Assembly: GCA_003281645.1 (NCBI GenBank)
Contig: QCBJ01000001.1
Location: 305,931 to 369,930 of the forward strand
Origin: Prochlorococcus sp. AG-347-G20
GTDB taxonomy: Bacteria; Cyanobacteriota; Cyanobacteriia; PCC-6307; Cyanobiaceae
Direction: 5' to 3'
DNA length: 64,000 nt
In this document: positions 16,279-25,192 of the stretch, piece after piece
Position numbering within the stretch: position 1 is the stretch's first letter
Layout: each line of letters opens with the position of its first letter
The notes under the pieces: model-generated
The model's input: the letters and a program-made list of their open reading frames with translations, nothing else
Databases searched by the model: none
What the model was told of the DNA's origin: nothing
Made by a program: the position numbers and the translations under genes

Positions 16279-17205
16279 ATGCGTCTTTTACTACTTGGTT
16301 GCACTGGATTTGTTGGTAAAGAATTAGTACCAACACTACTCAATGAAAATCACGAAATATACATTGTAAGTAGAAAACCCATTAGTCAATTAAAGCTCGA
16401 TTTGGATTTCAATAAGTTTAAATTTTTTCAAATAGATTTATCAAAAGAAAAAAACTGGAATAACGAAAATCTTTTAAATATTTTAAAAGAGACAAATGGA
16501 ATTATTAACTTGATGGGAGAACCCATAGCAGAAAAAAAATGGACTTCTGAACAAAAAAAGGAGATTGAAAATAGTCGTATTAACACCACGAAATTTATGA
16601 TGAAGACCCTGAAAAATTTAAAAATAAACCCAAAAGTCATCATAAATGGATCAGCTATAGGTTACTACGGTACAAGTTTGTCTAGTGAATTCACTGAAAA
16701 TAGTCCTGGAGGAAGAGACTTTTTATCTAATCTTTGCAAAAAATGGGAAGCGGTCGCCGCTGAAAAACCATTTTTCTCAAGGTTAGTTATTTTTAGAATT
16801 GGAATTGTTCTAGAGAAAGACGGCGGAGCATTAGGAAGAATGCTCCCTGTATTTAAAGTTGGATTAGGTGGACCAATTGGAGATGGTAAGCAATGGATGA
16901 GTTGGATTCATAGAACTGATTTATGTGCATTAATTATTCAAGCATTAATTGATAAAAAGTATTCGGGAGTATTTAATGCTGTTGCACCAAATCCAGTATT
17001 AATGAGAGAATTTTCTCAGACTTTAGGCAAATGTCTGAATAGACCTAATTTACTGCCAGTGCCTGGAGCGGTTTTAAAAATATTATTAGGAGATGGAGCG
17101 AAAGTTGTTTTAGAAGGACAAAAAGTAATTAGCAGTAAAATCAAAAATTATAATTTTAAATATCCTCTTCTTGAGAAAGCAATTTACGCCTCCACCAAGA
17201 ATTAA
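16279..17205 (+). CDS. TIGR01777-family SDR epimerase-like protein (YfcH type)
   Basis: A 308-residue extended short-chain dehydrogenase-like protein. The nucleotide site is Gly7-x-x-Gly10-x-x-Gly13. 'IINLMGEPIAEKKWTSEQK', 'INGSAIGYYG' and 'WMSWIHRTDL' are hallmarks of the TIGR01777 family, which includes bacterial YfcH and plastid SulA-like proteins. The substrate is unknown. The 3' end overlaps the convergent gene at 17156-17425 by 50 bases. Confidence 0.87.
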   Translation: MRLLLLGCTGFVGKELVPTLLNENHEIYIVSRKPISQLKLDLDFNKFKFFQIDLSKEKNWNNENLLNILKETNGIINLMGEPIAEKKWTSEQKKEIENSRINTTKFMMKTLKNLKINPKVIINGSAIGYYGTSLSSEFTENSPGGRDFLSNLCKKWEAVAAEKPFFSRLVIFRIGIVLEKDGGALGRMLPVFKVGLGGPIGDGKQWMSWIHRTDLCALIIQALIDKKYSGVFNAVAPNPVLMREFSQTLGKCLNRPNLLPVPGAVLKILLGDGAKVVLEGQKVISSKIKNYNFKYPLLEKAIYASTKN

Positions 17206-17425
17206 TACCGTTTACTAAAGCACCAATAATAAGAATTGTTATCAATGGAACTACAAGAGGATTCCAAACTATCTGAATAAAATTAATAAAAATAAATATC
17301 CCATTAAATTGCATGATGATTGCAAAAATAAAAAATATTGCAAAAAAAATGACTGTAAATAAATTTATTAATAACAAATTATCGATAATTTGTTTTAACT
17401 TATTTTGATTATTCACCTTAATCAT
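17156..17425 (-). CDS. Small two-helix membrane protein
   Basis: 89 residues with two hydrophobic helices (about 18-40 and 50-72) followed by 'WWRRKLLSQEED', a positive-inside end. I do not assign a function. The frame is real by position: its start overlaps the end of the upstream glycosyltransferase-like gene by eight bases, as in an operon. Its 3' end runs 50 bases into the opposite gene. Confidence 0.75.
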   Translation of the reverse strand: MIKVNNQNKLKQIIDNLLLINLFTVIFFAIFFIFAIIMQFNGIFIFINFIQIVWNPLVVPLITILIIGALVNGINSWWRRKLLSQEEDI

Positions 17426-18620
17426 TTTTTATAACAATATTCATATCAGCAACCATTTTAAGACAAGCTTTGTTTTCACCCAGTCTTTTTTTAGCATTTT
17501 CATTACATGAGATCATGAACTTCTTATTTAGCTGTATAAGGTATATTATTTTTATGATCAATTTAATTGTCTGATTGATTTGATCATTCTTGTCTTTATA
17601 ATCACTGGCACAAAAAACATATTTTCCAAGCAAACGTCTTTGCGCTTCTGCAAAATTTTTTGTAAATTGTGGACCTTTACCTTCAATCTGAACAACCGGT
17701 TTTCCTAATCCAATCGCTTGCTCTGCTGCTGTTCCTGCCATGCTAATACAGCATCTACTTTTCAATAATATTTTGTCAAAATTATTCCAATATATATTCA
17801 CTTCTAAAAATTTATATTGGAATTTCAAGAGATTATTATCTTTTATATTTTCAATTTTTAACCATCCTCTTTTTTGAAATATCTCCTTTATTTTTGATGA
17901 AGATAGAGCATTAACTAGTGCAAAATTAAACTGAATTTTTTGAAAATATCTTAAATCTGACAATGCCTCTAATACCTCTAAAATCAAAACAAAATTATCT
18001 AAAATCTCAGGGAATCTACTTCCTGGAAATAATCCAACACTAAATTCATCTTTATTTAATTCTTTGTTTCTAGGAAAAAACTTATCCATAAATGGGTTGC
18101 CTAAAAAAGACACTTTCTTTTTTAATTGCAATGTTAAATCATTAGCTGTAAGGGAATCTCTCGTATATATTTTTTTTGCTTTTTGTGAAAGCAAGAAAAA
18201 TTTAGAAGGCCATGGTAATTTCAACTTCCCTTCATAATGGCTGGAATAAGCAACTAGATATGTAAAAAAATCTTTCTTACAAACCCATGCAAAAAAAATT
18301 GGCACAATATCTCCAACTACAAAAAAATAATCATATTTTTTTCTTATTTTAAAAGTTAAATATAATCTTTTTAGAAGATAAAATATTTCTCCTCCTAGTA
18401 TCTCAGTAAGTCTTCCCTTAAGGGAATTATAACCAATTCCTCCAGTTCTAAATTCCTTAGTTTTACCGATAATCTTAATTTTTTCTTTTTCGTAATGGTT
18501 TCCCTTACCAACAATTGGCAATGCATGAATAGAATAACCACTTTTTGCGAATTGTTTAGCTAGTAGACTGCCAGATAGATCTTCTCCATGCCCATTACTT
18601 AAAATTAAAATCTTAGACAA
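17418..18620 (-). CDS. Lipid-A-disaccharide-synthase-related protein (TIGR03492 type)
   Basis: A 400-residue GT-B-like protein. It begins 'MSKILILSNGHGEDLSG', which resembles the cyanobacterial TIGR03492 family related to LpxB. 'VSFLGNPFMDKF', 'VGLFPGSRFPEI' and a late 'SMAGTAAEQAIGLGKPVVQIEG' resemble the nucleotide-sugar-binding half of such glycosyltransferases. The family function is unproven; a role in envelope glycolipid synthesis is inference. It is third of four in a minus-strand operon. Confidence 0.8.
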   Translation of the reverse strand: MSKILILSNGHGEDLSGSLLAKQFAKSGYSIHALPIVGKGNHYEKEKIKIIGKTKEFRTGGIGYNSLKGRLTEILGGEIFYLLKRLYLTFKIRKKYDYFFVVGDIVPIFFAWVCKKDFFTYLVAYSSHYEGKLKLPWPSKFFLLSQKAKKIYTRDSLTANDLTLQLKKKVSFLGNPFMDKFFPRNKELNKDEFSVGLFPGSRFPEILDNFVLILEVLEALSDLRYFQKIQFNFALVNALSSSKIKEIFQKRGWLKIENIKDNNLLKFQYKFLEVNIYWNNFDKILLKSRCCISMAGTAAEQAIGLGKPVVQIEGKGPQFTKNFAEAQRRLLGKYVFCASDYKDKNDQINQTIKLIIKIIYLIQLNKKFMISCNENAKKRLGENKACLKMVADMNIVIKND

Positions 18621-18621
18621 T

Positions 18622-19050
18622 TTAAAATTCCAACCATTTTTTTACTTTGGTTAACTCAGGCCAATCTGGATATCTACTTAATCCGTCTTCAACAGATTCT
18701 TTCAACTCACTTTTCACATCTGGCATCATCATAGACATTTTTTTTATTAACTCAATATGATCCCTAACACCTTTATTATTGGTAGCCAAAAGAGCTAAAG
18801 ACAAATTCATTCTTGCTTGTGGATCTTGCTGATTTAATCGAACAGCTTGTCTGGAAGCTGACAAAGCTTCTTCATTATTTTTCAAAAGTAATTGAAGCCA
18901 TGATAAACAAGTCCAAGCAGCAAAATGATTTGGAATTTGCTGTATAATTTTTTGAAAATCTTGAACAATTGGAGTTAAATCTTGGCCTGCTTTATATCTT
19001 GATAAAGCTGCGTTAAAATCATCTTCGATGGGATTAATTTCGTTATTCAT
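18622..19050 (-). CDS. Tetratricopeptide-repeat protein
   Basis: A 142-residue protein with two or three TPR-like helical pairs, for example 'FAAWTCLSWLQLLLKNNEEALSASRQAV' followed by 'PQARMNLSLALLATN' regions. There is no signal peptide. It is probably a protein-interaction module. It lies between an A-type Fe-S carrier gene (six bases upstream) and the glycosyltransferase-like gene (one base downstream), so it is cotranscribed with both. No specific partner can be named. Confidence 0.82.
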   Translation of the reverse strand: MNNEINPIEDDFNAALSRYKAGQDLTPIVQDFQKIIQQIPNHFAAWTCLSWLQLLLKNNEEALSASRQAVRLNQQDPQARMNLSLALLATNNKGVRDHIELIKKMSMMMPDVKSELKESVEDGLSRYPDWPELTKVKKWLEF

Positions 19051-19056
19051 TATTTA

Positions 19057-19449
19057 TTAAACTGCAAAAGAGCTTCCACAACCGCAAGTTTGAGAGGCAT
19101 TGGGATTTACAAAATTAAAGCCGCCTCCAATTAATTCCTTACTAAAATCTAATTGCATTCCATAAATATATAAAAGACTTTTAGGATCACAAACAACTTG
19201 AAAGCTTTGATCAGCTTTTAATGAATAATCATAAACTTTATCATCGGGATTTATTTCATCAGTTTTTATAAAATCCATTGTATAACTCATTCCACTACAA
19301 CCGCCAGATCTTACTCCTACCCTTAGTGCTTTTTTATCACTTTGGCCCTTCAATAAATTTGAAATTTGTTCTATAGCATCATTCGTAATTAAGATACCTT
19401 TACCATCATCAGAATTTTTAATTTCCTGTTTAACTTCTACATTTTCCAT
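19057..19449 (-). CDS. A-type iron-sulfur carrier (IscA/SufA family)
   Basis: With the ATG at 19447-19449 the protein has 130 residues, close to the family length; an in-frame ATG at 19509 would add 20 hydrophobic residues that do not fit. The three ligand cysteines are present: Cys51 in 'RSGGCSGMSY', and Cys122 and Cys124 in 'TCGCGSSF'. Such proteins accept or deliver Fe-S clusters, here probably working with the sufBCDS products encoded at 56-61 kb. It is first in a four-gene minus-strand operon. Confidence 0.92.
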   Translation of the reverse strand: MENVEVKQEIKNSDDGKGILITNDAIEQISNLLKGQSDKKALRVGVRSGGCSGMSYTMDFIKTDEINPDDKVYDYSLKADQSFQVVCDPKSLLYIYGMQLDFSKELIGGGFNFVNPNASQTCGCGSSFAV

Positions 19450-19531
19450 AAACACGAGATTTCTACTATTTATAATATAAAAACTTAATCGATAGGATGC
19501 ATAGAACAAACATTATCCAAACTTGATTTGT

Positions 19532-19537
19532 TATAAT
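19532..19537 (+). promoter_or_regulatory. Candidate -10 box of crtQ
   Basis: A consensus TATAAT hexamer ends 11 bases before the GTG start of crtQ. If used, transcription would begin within a few bases of the start codon, giving a very short leader. No good -35 box is visible at the usual spacing. Confidence 0.35.
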
Positions 19538-19548
19538 TTTAAGAAAAA

Positions 19549-21003
19549 GTGAAAATTGCAATAGTTGGTTCTGGATTAGCTGGTCTTACAGCAGCAGTCA
19601 ATTTAGTTGATGAAGGCCACGAAGTAGAAATTTACGAGAGCAGGTCATTTTGGGGAGGTAAAGTAGGAAGTTGGGAAGATAAGGATGGCAACCACATAGA
19701 AATGGGCTTACATGTATTTTTTTACAATTATGCAAATCTTTTTAAATTAATGAAAAAAGTGGGAGCTCTAGACAATTTACTCCCGAAAGACCATACTCAT
19801 TTATTTATCAATGATGGTGGCAATTTAAAATCGTTAGACTTCAGATTCCCTTTAGGTGCTCCATTTAACGGACTAAAAGCTTTTTTTACCACCGAACAAC
19901 TTACTTGGGTAGATAAGTTCAGAAATGCCTTAGCTTTAGGGACAAGTCCAATCGTTAGAGGATTGATAGACTATGAAGGCGCAATGAAAATAATTAGAGA
20001 TCTAGATAAAATTAGTTTTAAAGAATGGTTTTTAAACCATGGTGGAAGTGAAAAAAGTTTAGAAAGAATGTGGGATCCCATCGCATATGCATTAGGTTTT
20101 ATTAATTGCAATGATATTTCAGCAAGATGCATGCTAACTATATTCATGATGTTTGCTTCAAAAACAGAAGCCTCAAAACTTAATCTTTTAAAAGGTTCCC
20201 CACATAAGTGGTTAACGCAACCTATCGTCGACTACATCACAAACAAAGGAGCAAAGATACGTCTTAACCATAAAGTAGAAGAAATCATTTATGAAAAGGA
20301 ATCTTCCTCTTATTCAGTAAATCAATTAAAGATATCTTCTCCTGAAGGAATTAAGACAGTATTTGCAGATAAATTTCTAGCTGCCTGTGATGTTCCTGGA
20401 ATAAAAAAAATAATTCCAAAAGAATGGTATCAATTTAAAGAATTTGAAGGTTTAAAAAAACTTAGAGCTGTAGCTGTTGCCACAATCCAATTAAGATATG
20501 ACGGTTGGGTTACTGAATTACAAAAAGATAATACTGGAAACGAACCAATTGGACTAGATAACCTTCTTTATTCTGCTGATGCCTCTTTCAGTTGTTTTGC
20601 TGATTTAGCACTAGCAAGTCCAGCAGACTATAGAAAAAAAGATATGGGATCACTTCTCCAATGTGTTTTAACTCCTGGCGATAAATGGATGGGAAGATCC
20701 ACAGAAAGAATTACAAAAGAAATTGATAAAGAGGTTCGCCGTCTATTCCCATCCTCAAAAAACCTTAAATTGCTTTGGAGTAACGTGGTACAAATTCCAC
20801 AATCACTCTATAGAGAATCTCCCGGTATGGAACCTTTCAGACCCGATCAAAAAACATCTATATCTAATTTCTTCATGGCTGGTAGTTATACAAAACAAGA
20901 TTACATAGATTCTATGGAGGGAGCAACAATGAGTGGTCATTTGGCTGCTGCTGCAATTTTAGAGAAGAAAGTAGAATTAGCAAAAAATCTTGCAGTAAGT
21001 TAA
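19549..21003 (+). CDS. crtQ: Zeta-carotene desaturase
   Basis: A 484-residue FAD-dependent amine-oxidase-fold desaturase of the plant/cyanobacterial type (CrtQ/ZDS), which converts zeta-carotene to lycopene. The dinucleotide site '[19 protein letters not shown]' is at the very N terminus, which fixes the GTG start. Family stretches include '[13 protein letters not shown]', '[10 protein letters not shown]' and the FAD-binding end '[20 protein letters not shown]'. It is followed three bases later by an SRPBCC gene, and the two are probably cotranscribed. CrtP, the preceding enzyme, is closely related, but the motifs fit CrtQ better. Confidence 0.92.
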   Translation: MKIAIVGSGLAGLTAAVNLVDEGHEVEIYESRSFWGGKVGSWEDKDGNHIEMGLHVFFYNYANLFKLMKKVGALDNLLPKDHTHLFINDGGNLKSLDFRFPLGAPFNGLKAFFTTEQLTWVDKFRNALALGTSPIVRGLIDYEGAMKIIRDLDKISFKEWFLNHGGSEKSLERMWDPIAYALGFINCNDISARCMLTIFMMFASKTEASKLNLLKGSPHKWLTQPIVDYITNKGAKIRLNHKVEEIIYEKESSSYSVNQLKISSPEGIKTVFADKFLAACDVPGIKKIIPKEWYQFKEFEGLKKLRAVAVATIQLRYDGWVTELQKDNTGNEPIGLDNLLYSADASFSCFADLALASPADYRKKDMGSLLQCVLTPGDKWMGRSTERITKEIDKEVRRLFPSSKNLKLLWSNVVQIPQSLYRESPGMEPFRPDQKTSISNFFMAGSYTKQDYIDSMEGATMSGHLAAAAILEKKVELAKNLAVS

Positions 21004-21006
21004 TTT

Positions 21007-21477
21007 ATGGGTACTTGGCTAAAACATGACGTAATAACAGTTGTTAATGCGCCTCTTGAAAATGTTTGGGATACATGGAGCGATTTAGACTCAATGTCAC
21101 TTTGGATGAGCTGGATTGAATCTGTAAAAACAATTGATGAAGAGACTAATAAATTACCAGATTTAACAGAATGGACTTTGGCTGCAAACGGCTTTAAGTT
21201 TAAATGGAAAGCTCAAATTACAGAAAGGGTCGAAAAAAGCAAACTTAAATGGAAATCTATAGGAGGTTTACCAACTGAGGGATCAGTAGTTTTCGAAAGT
21301 AAAACTGATCAAATCACATTGGTAAATTTGGCAATAACTTATGAGCTACCTAAAATGATTGCGCGTTTTATGGAAGAAAATATCTTAGGCAAAATGGTTA
21401 CAAACGAATTACAGGCTAATATTGATAGGTTCAAAGATTTAGTTGAAAAAAACTATTCAAAAAATTTTTCTAACTAA
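21007..21477 (+). CDS. SRPBCC (START-like) ligand-binding protein
   Basis: A 156-residue protein with the helix-grip layout of the polyketide cyclase/dehydrase-like SRPBCC superfamily. It has an N-terminal 'VVNAPLENVWDTWSDLDSMSLWMSWIESV', a central beta-rich part 'FKWKAQITERVEKSKLKWKSI' and a long C-terminal helix. Such domains bind hydrophobic ligands. Its position directly after crtQ suggests a link to carotenoids, but that is inference. Its end overlaps hemD by eight bases, tail to tail. Confidence 0.8.
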   Translation: MGTWLKHDVITVVNAPLENVWDTWSDLDSMSLWMSWIESVKTIDEETNKLPDLTEWTLAANGFKFKWKAQITERVEKSKLKWKSIGGLPTEGSVVFESKTDQITLVNLAITYELPKMIARFMEENILGKMVTNELQANIDRFKDLVEKNYSKNFSN

Positions 21478-22282
21478 AAATATTAATTGCCAGATCTAGC
21501 AGTCCTTCAAAAGTATATTTTTGTGCTTGACTATCAACTCTTCCAAAAATCTTGTTACATATTTTTGTTGTCTGAGGTCCAATAGTTAACAACTTAATTT
21601 GATCAAAATATTCTAACCATTGTTTACCAAGTTTTTTTTCTAGTAAAAAAGCAGCATTTATTACTGTTTTACCGCTTGAGAAAATAATTGCATCTACTTT
21701 TCGATTAGAAATAATATCAATTGTTTCTTCCGGAATTGAGTCAGGACATCTAGTTTCATATGCAGCAACTTCAAAAACACGGGAACCAGCCTTTCTAAAT
21801 TGATCTGCAATTAGATCCCTACCACCTGTTTGAACTCTCGGTACAAAGACTCGAAGTCCATAACCAGATACTGGGAAATTATCAATTAAACTTTCAGCAA
21901 CGAATTCTGGAGGTATGAAATCAGCCTTAATCCCAAAATCATCAAGAGTTTTTGAGGTTTTTTCTCCGACCACGGCGATTTTTATTTTTTTAGAACATTC
22001 TTTTAATGAACTATTAAAGTATCTAAGTCTTTTATCCACAAATTTAATCCCGTTACTACTGGAAAAAATAATCCAATGAAAATCATTTATTTGATTTAAT
22101 GCTTCGTCAAGAGGATTCAAATCATCAGGATCACCAATACTTAATGCAGGCAAATCAAATACATTAGCGCCCTTGCTTGTAAATATCTTTTTTATATCCA
22201 ATATCCCTTCTTTTGATCGAGTAATAATTATATTTCTTTGATCAAGGGGTAGATCAACTATTGGCATCCTTGTCCTCAACAT
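21470..22282 (-). CDS. hemD: Uroporphyrinogen-III synthase
   Basis: A 270-residue HemD, which cyclises hydroxymethylbilane into uroporphyrinogen III, the branch point to chlorophyll and haem. The family is weakly conserved but recognisable: 'NIIITRSKEG' at the start, 'WIIFSSSNGIKFVDKRL', 'VAVVGEKTSKTL'-like and 'IIFSSGKTVINA' in the second lobe, with 'LLTIGPQTTK' near the end. The start could be the ATG at 22282 or the in-frame ATG at 22267. Either overlaps rbfA, so translation is probably coupled. Confidence 0.88.
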   Translation of the reverse strand: MLRTRMPIVDLPLDQRNIIITRSKEGILDIKKIFTSKGANVFDLPALSIGDPDDLNPLDEALNQINDFHWIIFSSSNGIKFVDKRLRYFNSSLKECSKKIKIAVVGEKTSKTLDDFGIKADFIPPEFVAESLIDNFPVSGYGLRVFVPRVQTGGRDLIADQFRKAGSRVFEVAAYETRCPDSIPEETIDIISNRKVDAIIFSSGKTVINAAFLLEKKLGKQWLEYFDQIKLLTIGPQTTKICNKIFGRVDSQAQKYTFEGLLDLAINIFS

Positions 22283-22646
22283 TATTATTTTGATTTTTAT
22301 TTTTTAATTCATCGAGAAGTTTCAAGACTGATAATCCTTTATCAAGAAAAACATCGTCTTTAAAAATTATCTCTGGCACTCTTCTCATCTCTATTCTTTT
22401 TCCTAAACTATGCCTTATAAAGCTTTTAGCAGTATTCAAGTTCGCTACAATCTCTTTCCTCACTTTCTCTTGAGCAGTTGAAGTTATGTAAATTTTACAG
22501 TGTTGCAAATCAACTGATAAATCAATCTTAGAAATATTGACGAAATGATCTCTAATAAGATCATTTTCCAAATCATTCTGCAAAATAAGGGTTATTTCTT
22601 TTTTCAAAAGAGAAGAAACTTTTGCAAGACGGTAATTATTTGGCAT
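22254..22646 (-). CDS. rbfA: Ribosome-binding factor A
   Basis: A 130-residue KH-like protein needed for 30S maturation. The N terminus 'YRLAKVSSLLKKEITLILQND' and 'KIDLSVDLQHCKIYIT' match RbfA, and 'RIEMRRVPEIIFKDD' is the usual late motif. A charged tail follows. The stop of the DUF751 gene and the start of rbfA overlap by one base, and the end of rbfA overlaps hemD. The order DUF751-rbfA-hemD is therefore one transcript. Confidence 0.93.
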   Translation of the reverse strand: MPNNYRLAKVSSLLKKEITLILQNDLENDLIRDHFVNISKIDLSVDLQHCKIYITSTAQEKVRKEIVANLNTAKSFIRHSLGKRIEMRRVPEIIFKDDVFLDKGLSVLKLLDELKNKNQNNNVEDKDANS

Positions 22647-22864
22647 TATGGTTGTAAATTTATTGGGTTTGTCATCGCTTGCAAGACAAAATAAACAGTT
22701 ATGAAAGCACTAAAAACAGAAGATATCAAACCTATTATTGTGAGTGGATTTGATCTATTCTTGAATAAAGGTTCAAGCAAAGCAACAAGTCCTCCAACAA
22801 TGATGGATATTAAATACTTGGGATATCTTGCAACATTAGAAAAAAATTCGCCCATCAGCTCCAC
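22646..22864 (-). CDS. DUF751/Ycf33-like membrane protein
   Basis: 72 residues from the first ATG, or 69 from the second (Met4), which fits the family better. 'FFSNVARYPKYLISIIVGGLVALLEPLF' and a second hydrophobic helix match the DUF751 (Ycf33) family of cyanobacteria and algal plastids. The function is not established. It is the first gene of the DUF751-rbfA-hemD run and is divergent from the GST-like gene. Confidence 0.8.
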   Translation of the reverse strand: MELMGEFFSNVARYPKYLISIIVGGLVALLEPLFKNRSNPLTIIGLISSVFSAFITVYFVLQAMTNPINLQP

Positions 22865-22909
22865 AAATAGATTACTTTTTTAGCTAAGTTTTAACAAACA
22901 TTTAACAGC

Positions 22910-23635
22910 ATGATTACATTATATCAATTTAGGCATAGTGCTTTTTGTTTAAAAACAAGAATGGCTCTTCATGCAAAAAAACTACAATATCGAGTTGAAG
23001 AAGTAACACCTGGAATAGGTCAATTTGAAATCTTTAAATTATCAGGTCAAAAACAAGTACCTGTAATAGTCGATAGTAATGATCAAGTTATTAATGACTC
23101 TTCAACTATTTGCGAATATATAGATAAAAAAAATGATAACAATCCACTCTTTCCTGAGGACCCAATATTATTTGCACAATGTAAACTAATTGAAGACTGG
23201 GCAGATACTACGATGGCTACAACTTGTCGAAAAGCTTTAATAAAATCTGCAATAGAAAATCCACAGCTAAGAACTGCTTTACTTCCAGATGAAATACCTT
23301 CTTCAGTTAAAAGTATTGTTGATAAATTACCTTTTGAAAATCTTACTAAAATTTCTAATGTAGTTTTGTCTTCTAAAGATAATTTAGAACTCCAAAAATT
23401 ACTGGAAGCTTTATCGAAATCCTTAATCAACAAAAAATATTTAGTTGGAGATAGTTTATCAATTGCAGATATTTCAATTGCTGCTCAATTGTCCCTTCTT
23501 AAATTTCCAAAATCTGCAGGACCAATTCTTTCAGGAGAGGGGAGCCAAGAATACATAAATAACCCTTATTTAGAAAATCTTTTCATCTGGAGAAACAATT
23601 TAGAAGAATATCTTTTTAGTGCTAACTCTCAATAA
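22910..23635 (+). CDS. Glutathione S-transferase-like protein
   Basis: A 241-residue two-domain protein. The thioredoxin-fold N terminus reads 'LYQFRHSAFCLKTRMALHAK' and contains the cis-Pro segment 'GQKQVPVIVD' and the gamma-glutamyl site 'INDSSTICEYI'. The C-terminal helical domain includes 'LVGDSLSIADISIAAQL', the conserved N-capping box region of GSTs. The substrate is unknown. Cys14, in the position of the catalytic residue, suggests an omega- or lambda-like thiol transferase, which is inference. It overlaps the next gene tail to tail by 14 bases. Confidence 0.85.
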   Translation: MITLYQFRHSAFCLKTRMALHAKKLQYRVEEVTPGIGQFEIFKLSGQKQVPVIVDSNDQVINDSSTICEYIDKKNDNNPLFPEDPILFAQCKLIEDWADTTMATTCRKALIKSAIENPQLRTALLPDEIPSSVKSIVDKLPFENLTKISNVVLSSKDNLELQKLLEALSKSLINKKYLVGDSLSIADISIAAQLSLLKFPKSAGPILSGEGSQEYINNPYLENLFIWRNNLEEYLFSANSQ

Positions 23636-24329
23636 ATTCAAACGTCAACTTATATTTATTTGTTTTTATAGCATGAATAGAAGGATCACCAACTTTTGAA
23701 CCATAAGAAGCAACATATTGCACTCCACAAATTGATGGTTTGATTGAATTATCAACTTGTAATATTTCTTCGGAACATTTTTGAAATTTACTAATGGTCT
23801 CTACCTGATTAATCCTTGATGCACCTGGCTTATGCGAGGTTTGTATAACTAGCTCATCTGCGAAAAAAATATCATCATCTTGGATCTGATTTCTCCCTGT
23901 AATTCTTGAATCAATATAAAAATCATCTTTTAAATAAGTAATTTGATTATTAATAGATTGAGGATCATTTACAACCTTGATTAAGGTATCACCAAATATT
24001 GCTTTTCCAATAGATTCAGAATTTTTTGCACGATTACCAACAATTAAATCTGAATCATTCTTAAAAAAATTTACTTTATAAATAACTGGCTCTTCTGAAT
24101 CATTGATTATATCTTGAGAAGTAACAAGCCAATTCCCCTCGAACCATTTGGGATAAATTAAATCTTTAGAAGTGTCAGATAATTTAAAATTTGGCAAATA
24201 TAATTCTGGCCATTGATTTACACGATTTTCCAAAAACTCTCGTACGTTAGAATCTTCAATAGCAAAAGAACTTTCTAAAAAAATTCCTTGAAAAATCAAG
24301 CAAAGAATTAATCCAAAAAGAATATTCAT
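23622..24329 (-). CDS. Exported protein, DUF6816-like
   Basis: A 235-residue protein with a signal peptide (about residues 1-23, hydrophobic core 'ILFGLILCLIFQGIFL', probable cleavage after 'SFA'). The mature part starts with 'VNQWPELYLPNFKLS' and contains 'WFEGNWLVTSQD', a pattern seen in a cyanobacterial/plastid lumenal family now called DUF6816. Its location is probably the thylakoid lumen or periplasm; function unknown. Its start codon lies one base from the divergent crr7 start. Confidence 0.7.
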   Translation of the reverse strand: MNILFGLILCLIFQGIFLESSFAIEDSNVREFLENRVNQWPELYLPNFKLSDTSKDLIYPKWFEGNWLVTSQDIINDSEEPVIYKVNFFKNDSDLIVGNRAKNSESIGKAIFGDTLIKVVNDPQSINNQITYLKDDFYIDSRITGRNQIQDDDIFFADELVIQTSHKPGASRINQVETISKFQKCSEEILQVDNSIKPSICGVQYVASYGSKVGDPSIHAIKTNKYKLTFEFIES

Positions 24330-24330
24330 T

Positions 24331-24588
24331 ATGTCAAATCCACTAATAAGAGCATCAGATCATTATGTATTATTAGAGCCAGATTCAAAAGAAAAAATTG
24401 TATCAAAGCAAGAAGCAATTTTATGGTTGAAAAATTGGCTTAGTAAGACAGAAACACAAACAATATATCAAAATATAGAAGATCCTGGTCAGGAATTTTT
24501 TGAAGAATTATTGGAAAGCACTTATGAATTAGAAATAAAATTAGGATACGTTATTAAATGGTTTGCAGTAAGAATTGAACCAGATTAA
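24331..24588 (+). CDS. CRR7-like protein (NDH-1 biogenesis)
   Basis: An 85-residue soluble protein resembling chlororespiratory reduction 7, a factor for assembly or stability of the plastid/cyanobacterial NDH complex. Matches include 'YVLLEPDSKEKIVSKQEA' at the start and 'YELEIKLGYVIKWFAVRIE' at the end. With ndhO also present, this fits an active NDH-1 cyclic pathway. It starts one base from the divergent gene and overlaps aroK by four bases tail to tail. Confidence 0.72.
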   Translation: MSNPLIRASDHYVLLEPDSKEKIVSKQEAILWLKNWLSKTETQTIYQNIEDPGQEFFEELLESTYELEIKLGYVIKWFAVRIEPD

Positions 24589-25142
24589 CTAATTATTTCT
24601 TTATATATTGCATTAATTATTTTCATAGCGACTTCTTCAATATTTTCCCTTTTTACCTGAATTCTTAAATCTGCTTGAGAATACAAATTTTCTCTAGATT
24701 GAAAAATGCTCATATATAAATCATTGAGATTCATTCCCTGAAGAAGTGGTCTATTTTCAATTTCATTTTTCAATCTTTCAATTGCTATATCTTTGTCGAG
24801 ATCTATCCAAGCAATTATTCCCTGTCTTAAGATTCCCCAATTTTCCGATTTAGTAACTATTCCTCCCCCAGTTGAGATTACTAATGAGGGAATTTTAATA
24901 GTCTCTTTAAGGCAGTTTGCTTCTAATTCACGAAAATTATCTTCTCCTTCATCATTAAAAATTTGATTGATAGACTTATTTGCCAACTTCTCTATTAATG
25001 AATCTAAATCAACATATTTATAATTTAATAATTCAGCTAGTTTCAAACCAGTTTGTGACTTACCAGAACCCATCATTCCTATTAAAAATATGCTTCTGCC
25101 TTTGATAGTATGAACTGTTTTTTCGATAATGGATTGTTCCAT
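24585..25142 (-). CDS. aroK: Shikimate kinase
   Basis: A 185-residue shikimate kinase of the aromatic amino acid pathway. The P-loop is 'GMMGSGKSQTG' near residue 23. Shikimate-binding elements are 'YVDLDSLIE' and 'STGGGIV', and the lid region is 'IENRPLLQG'. The length is normal. It is divergent from the pterin synthase gene, with 50 bases between the starts. Confidence 0.94.
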   Translation of the reverse strand: MEQSIIEKTVHTIKGRSIFLIGMMGSGKSQTGLKLAELLNYKYVDLDSLIEKLANKSINQIFNDEGEDNFRELEANCLKETIKIPSLVISTGGGIVTKSENWGILRQGIIAWIDLDKDIAIERLKNEIENRPLLQGMNLNDLYMSIFQSRENLYSQADLRIQVKRENIEEVAMKIINAIYKEIIS

Positions 25143-25192
25143 AAAGACAAAAGCGTATTTAAAACCTTAAGATAGTATTATCGCAGACAGGT

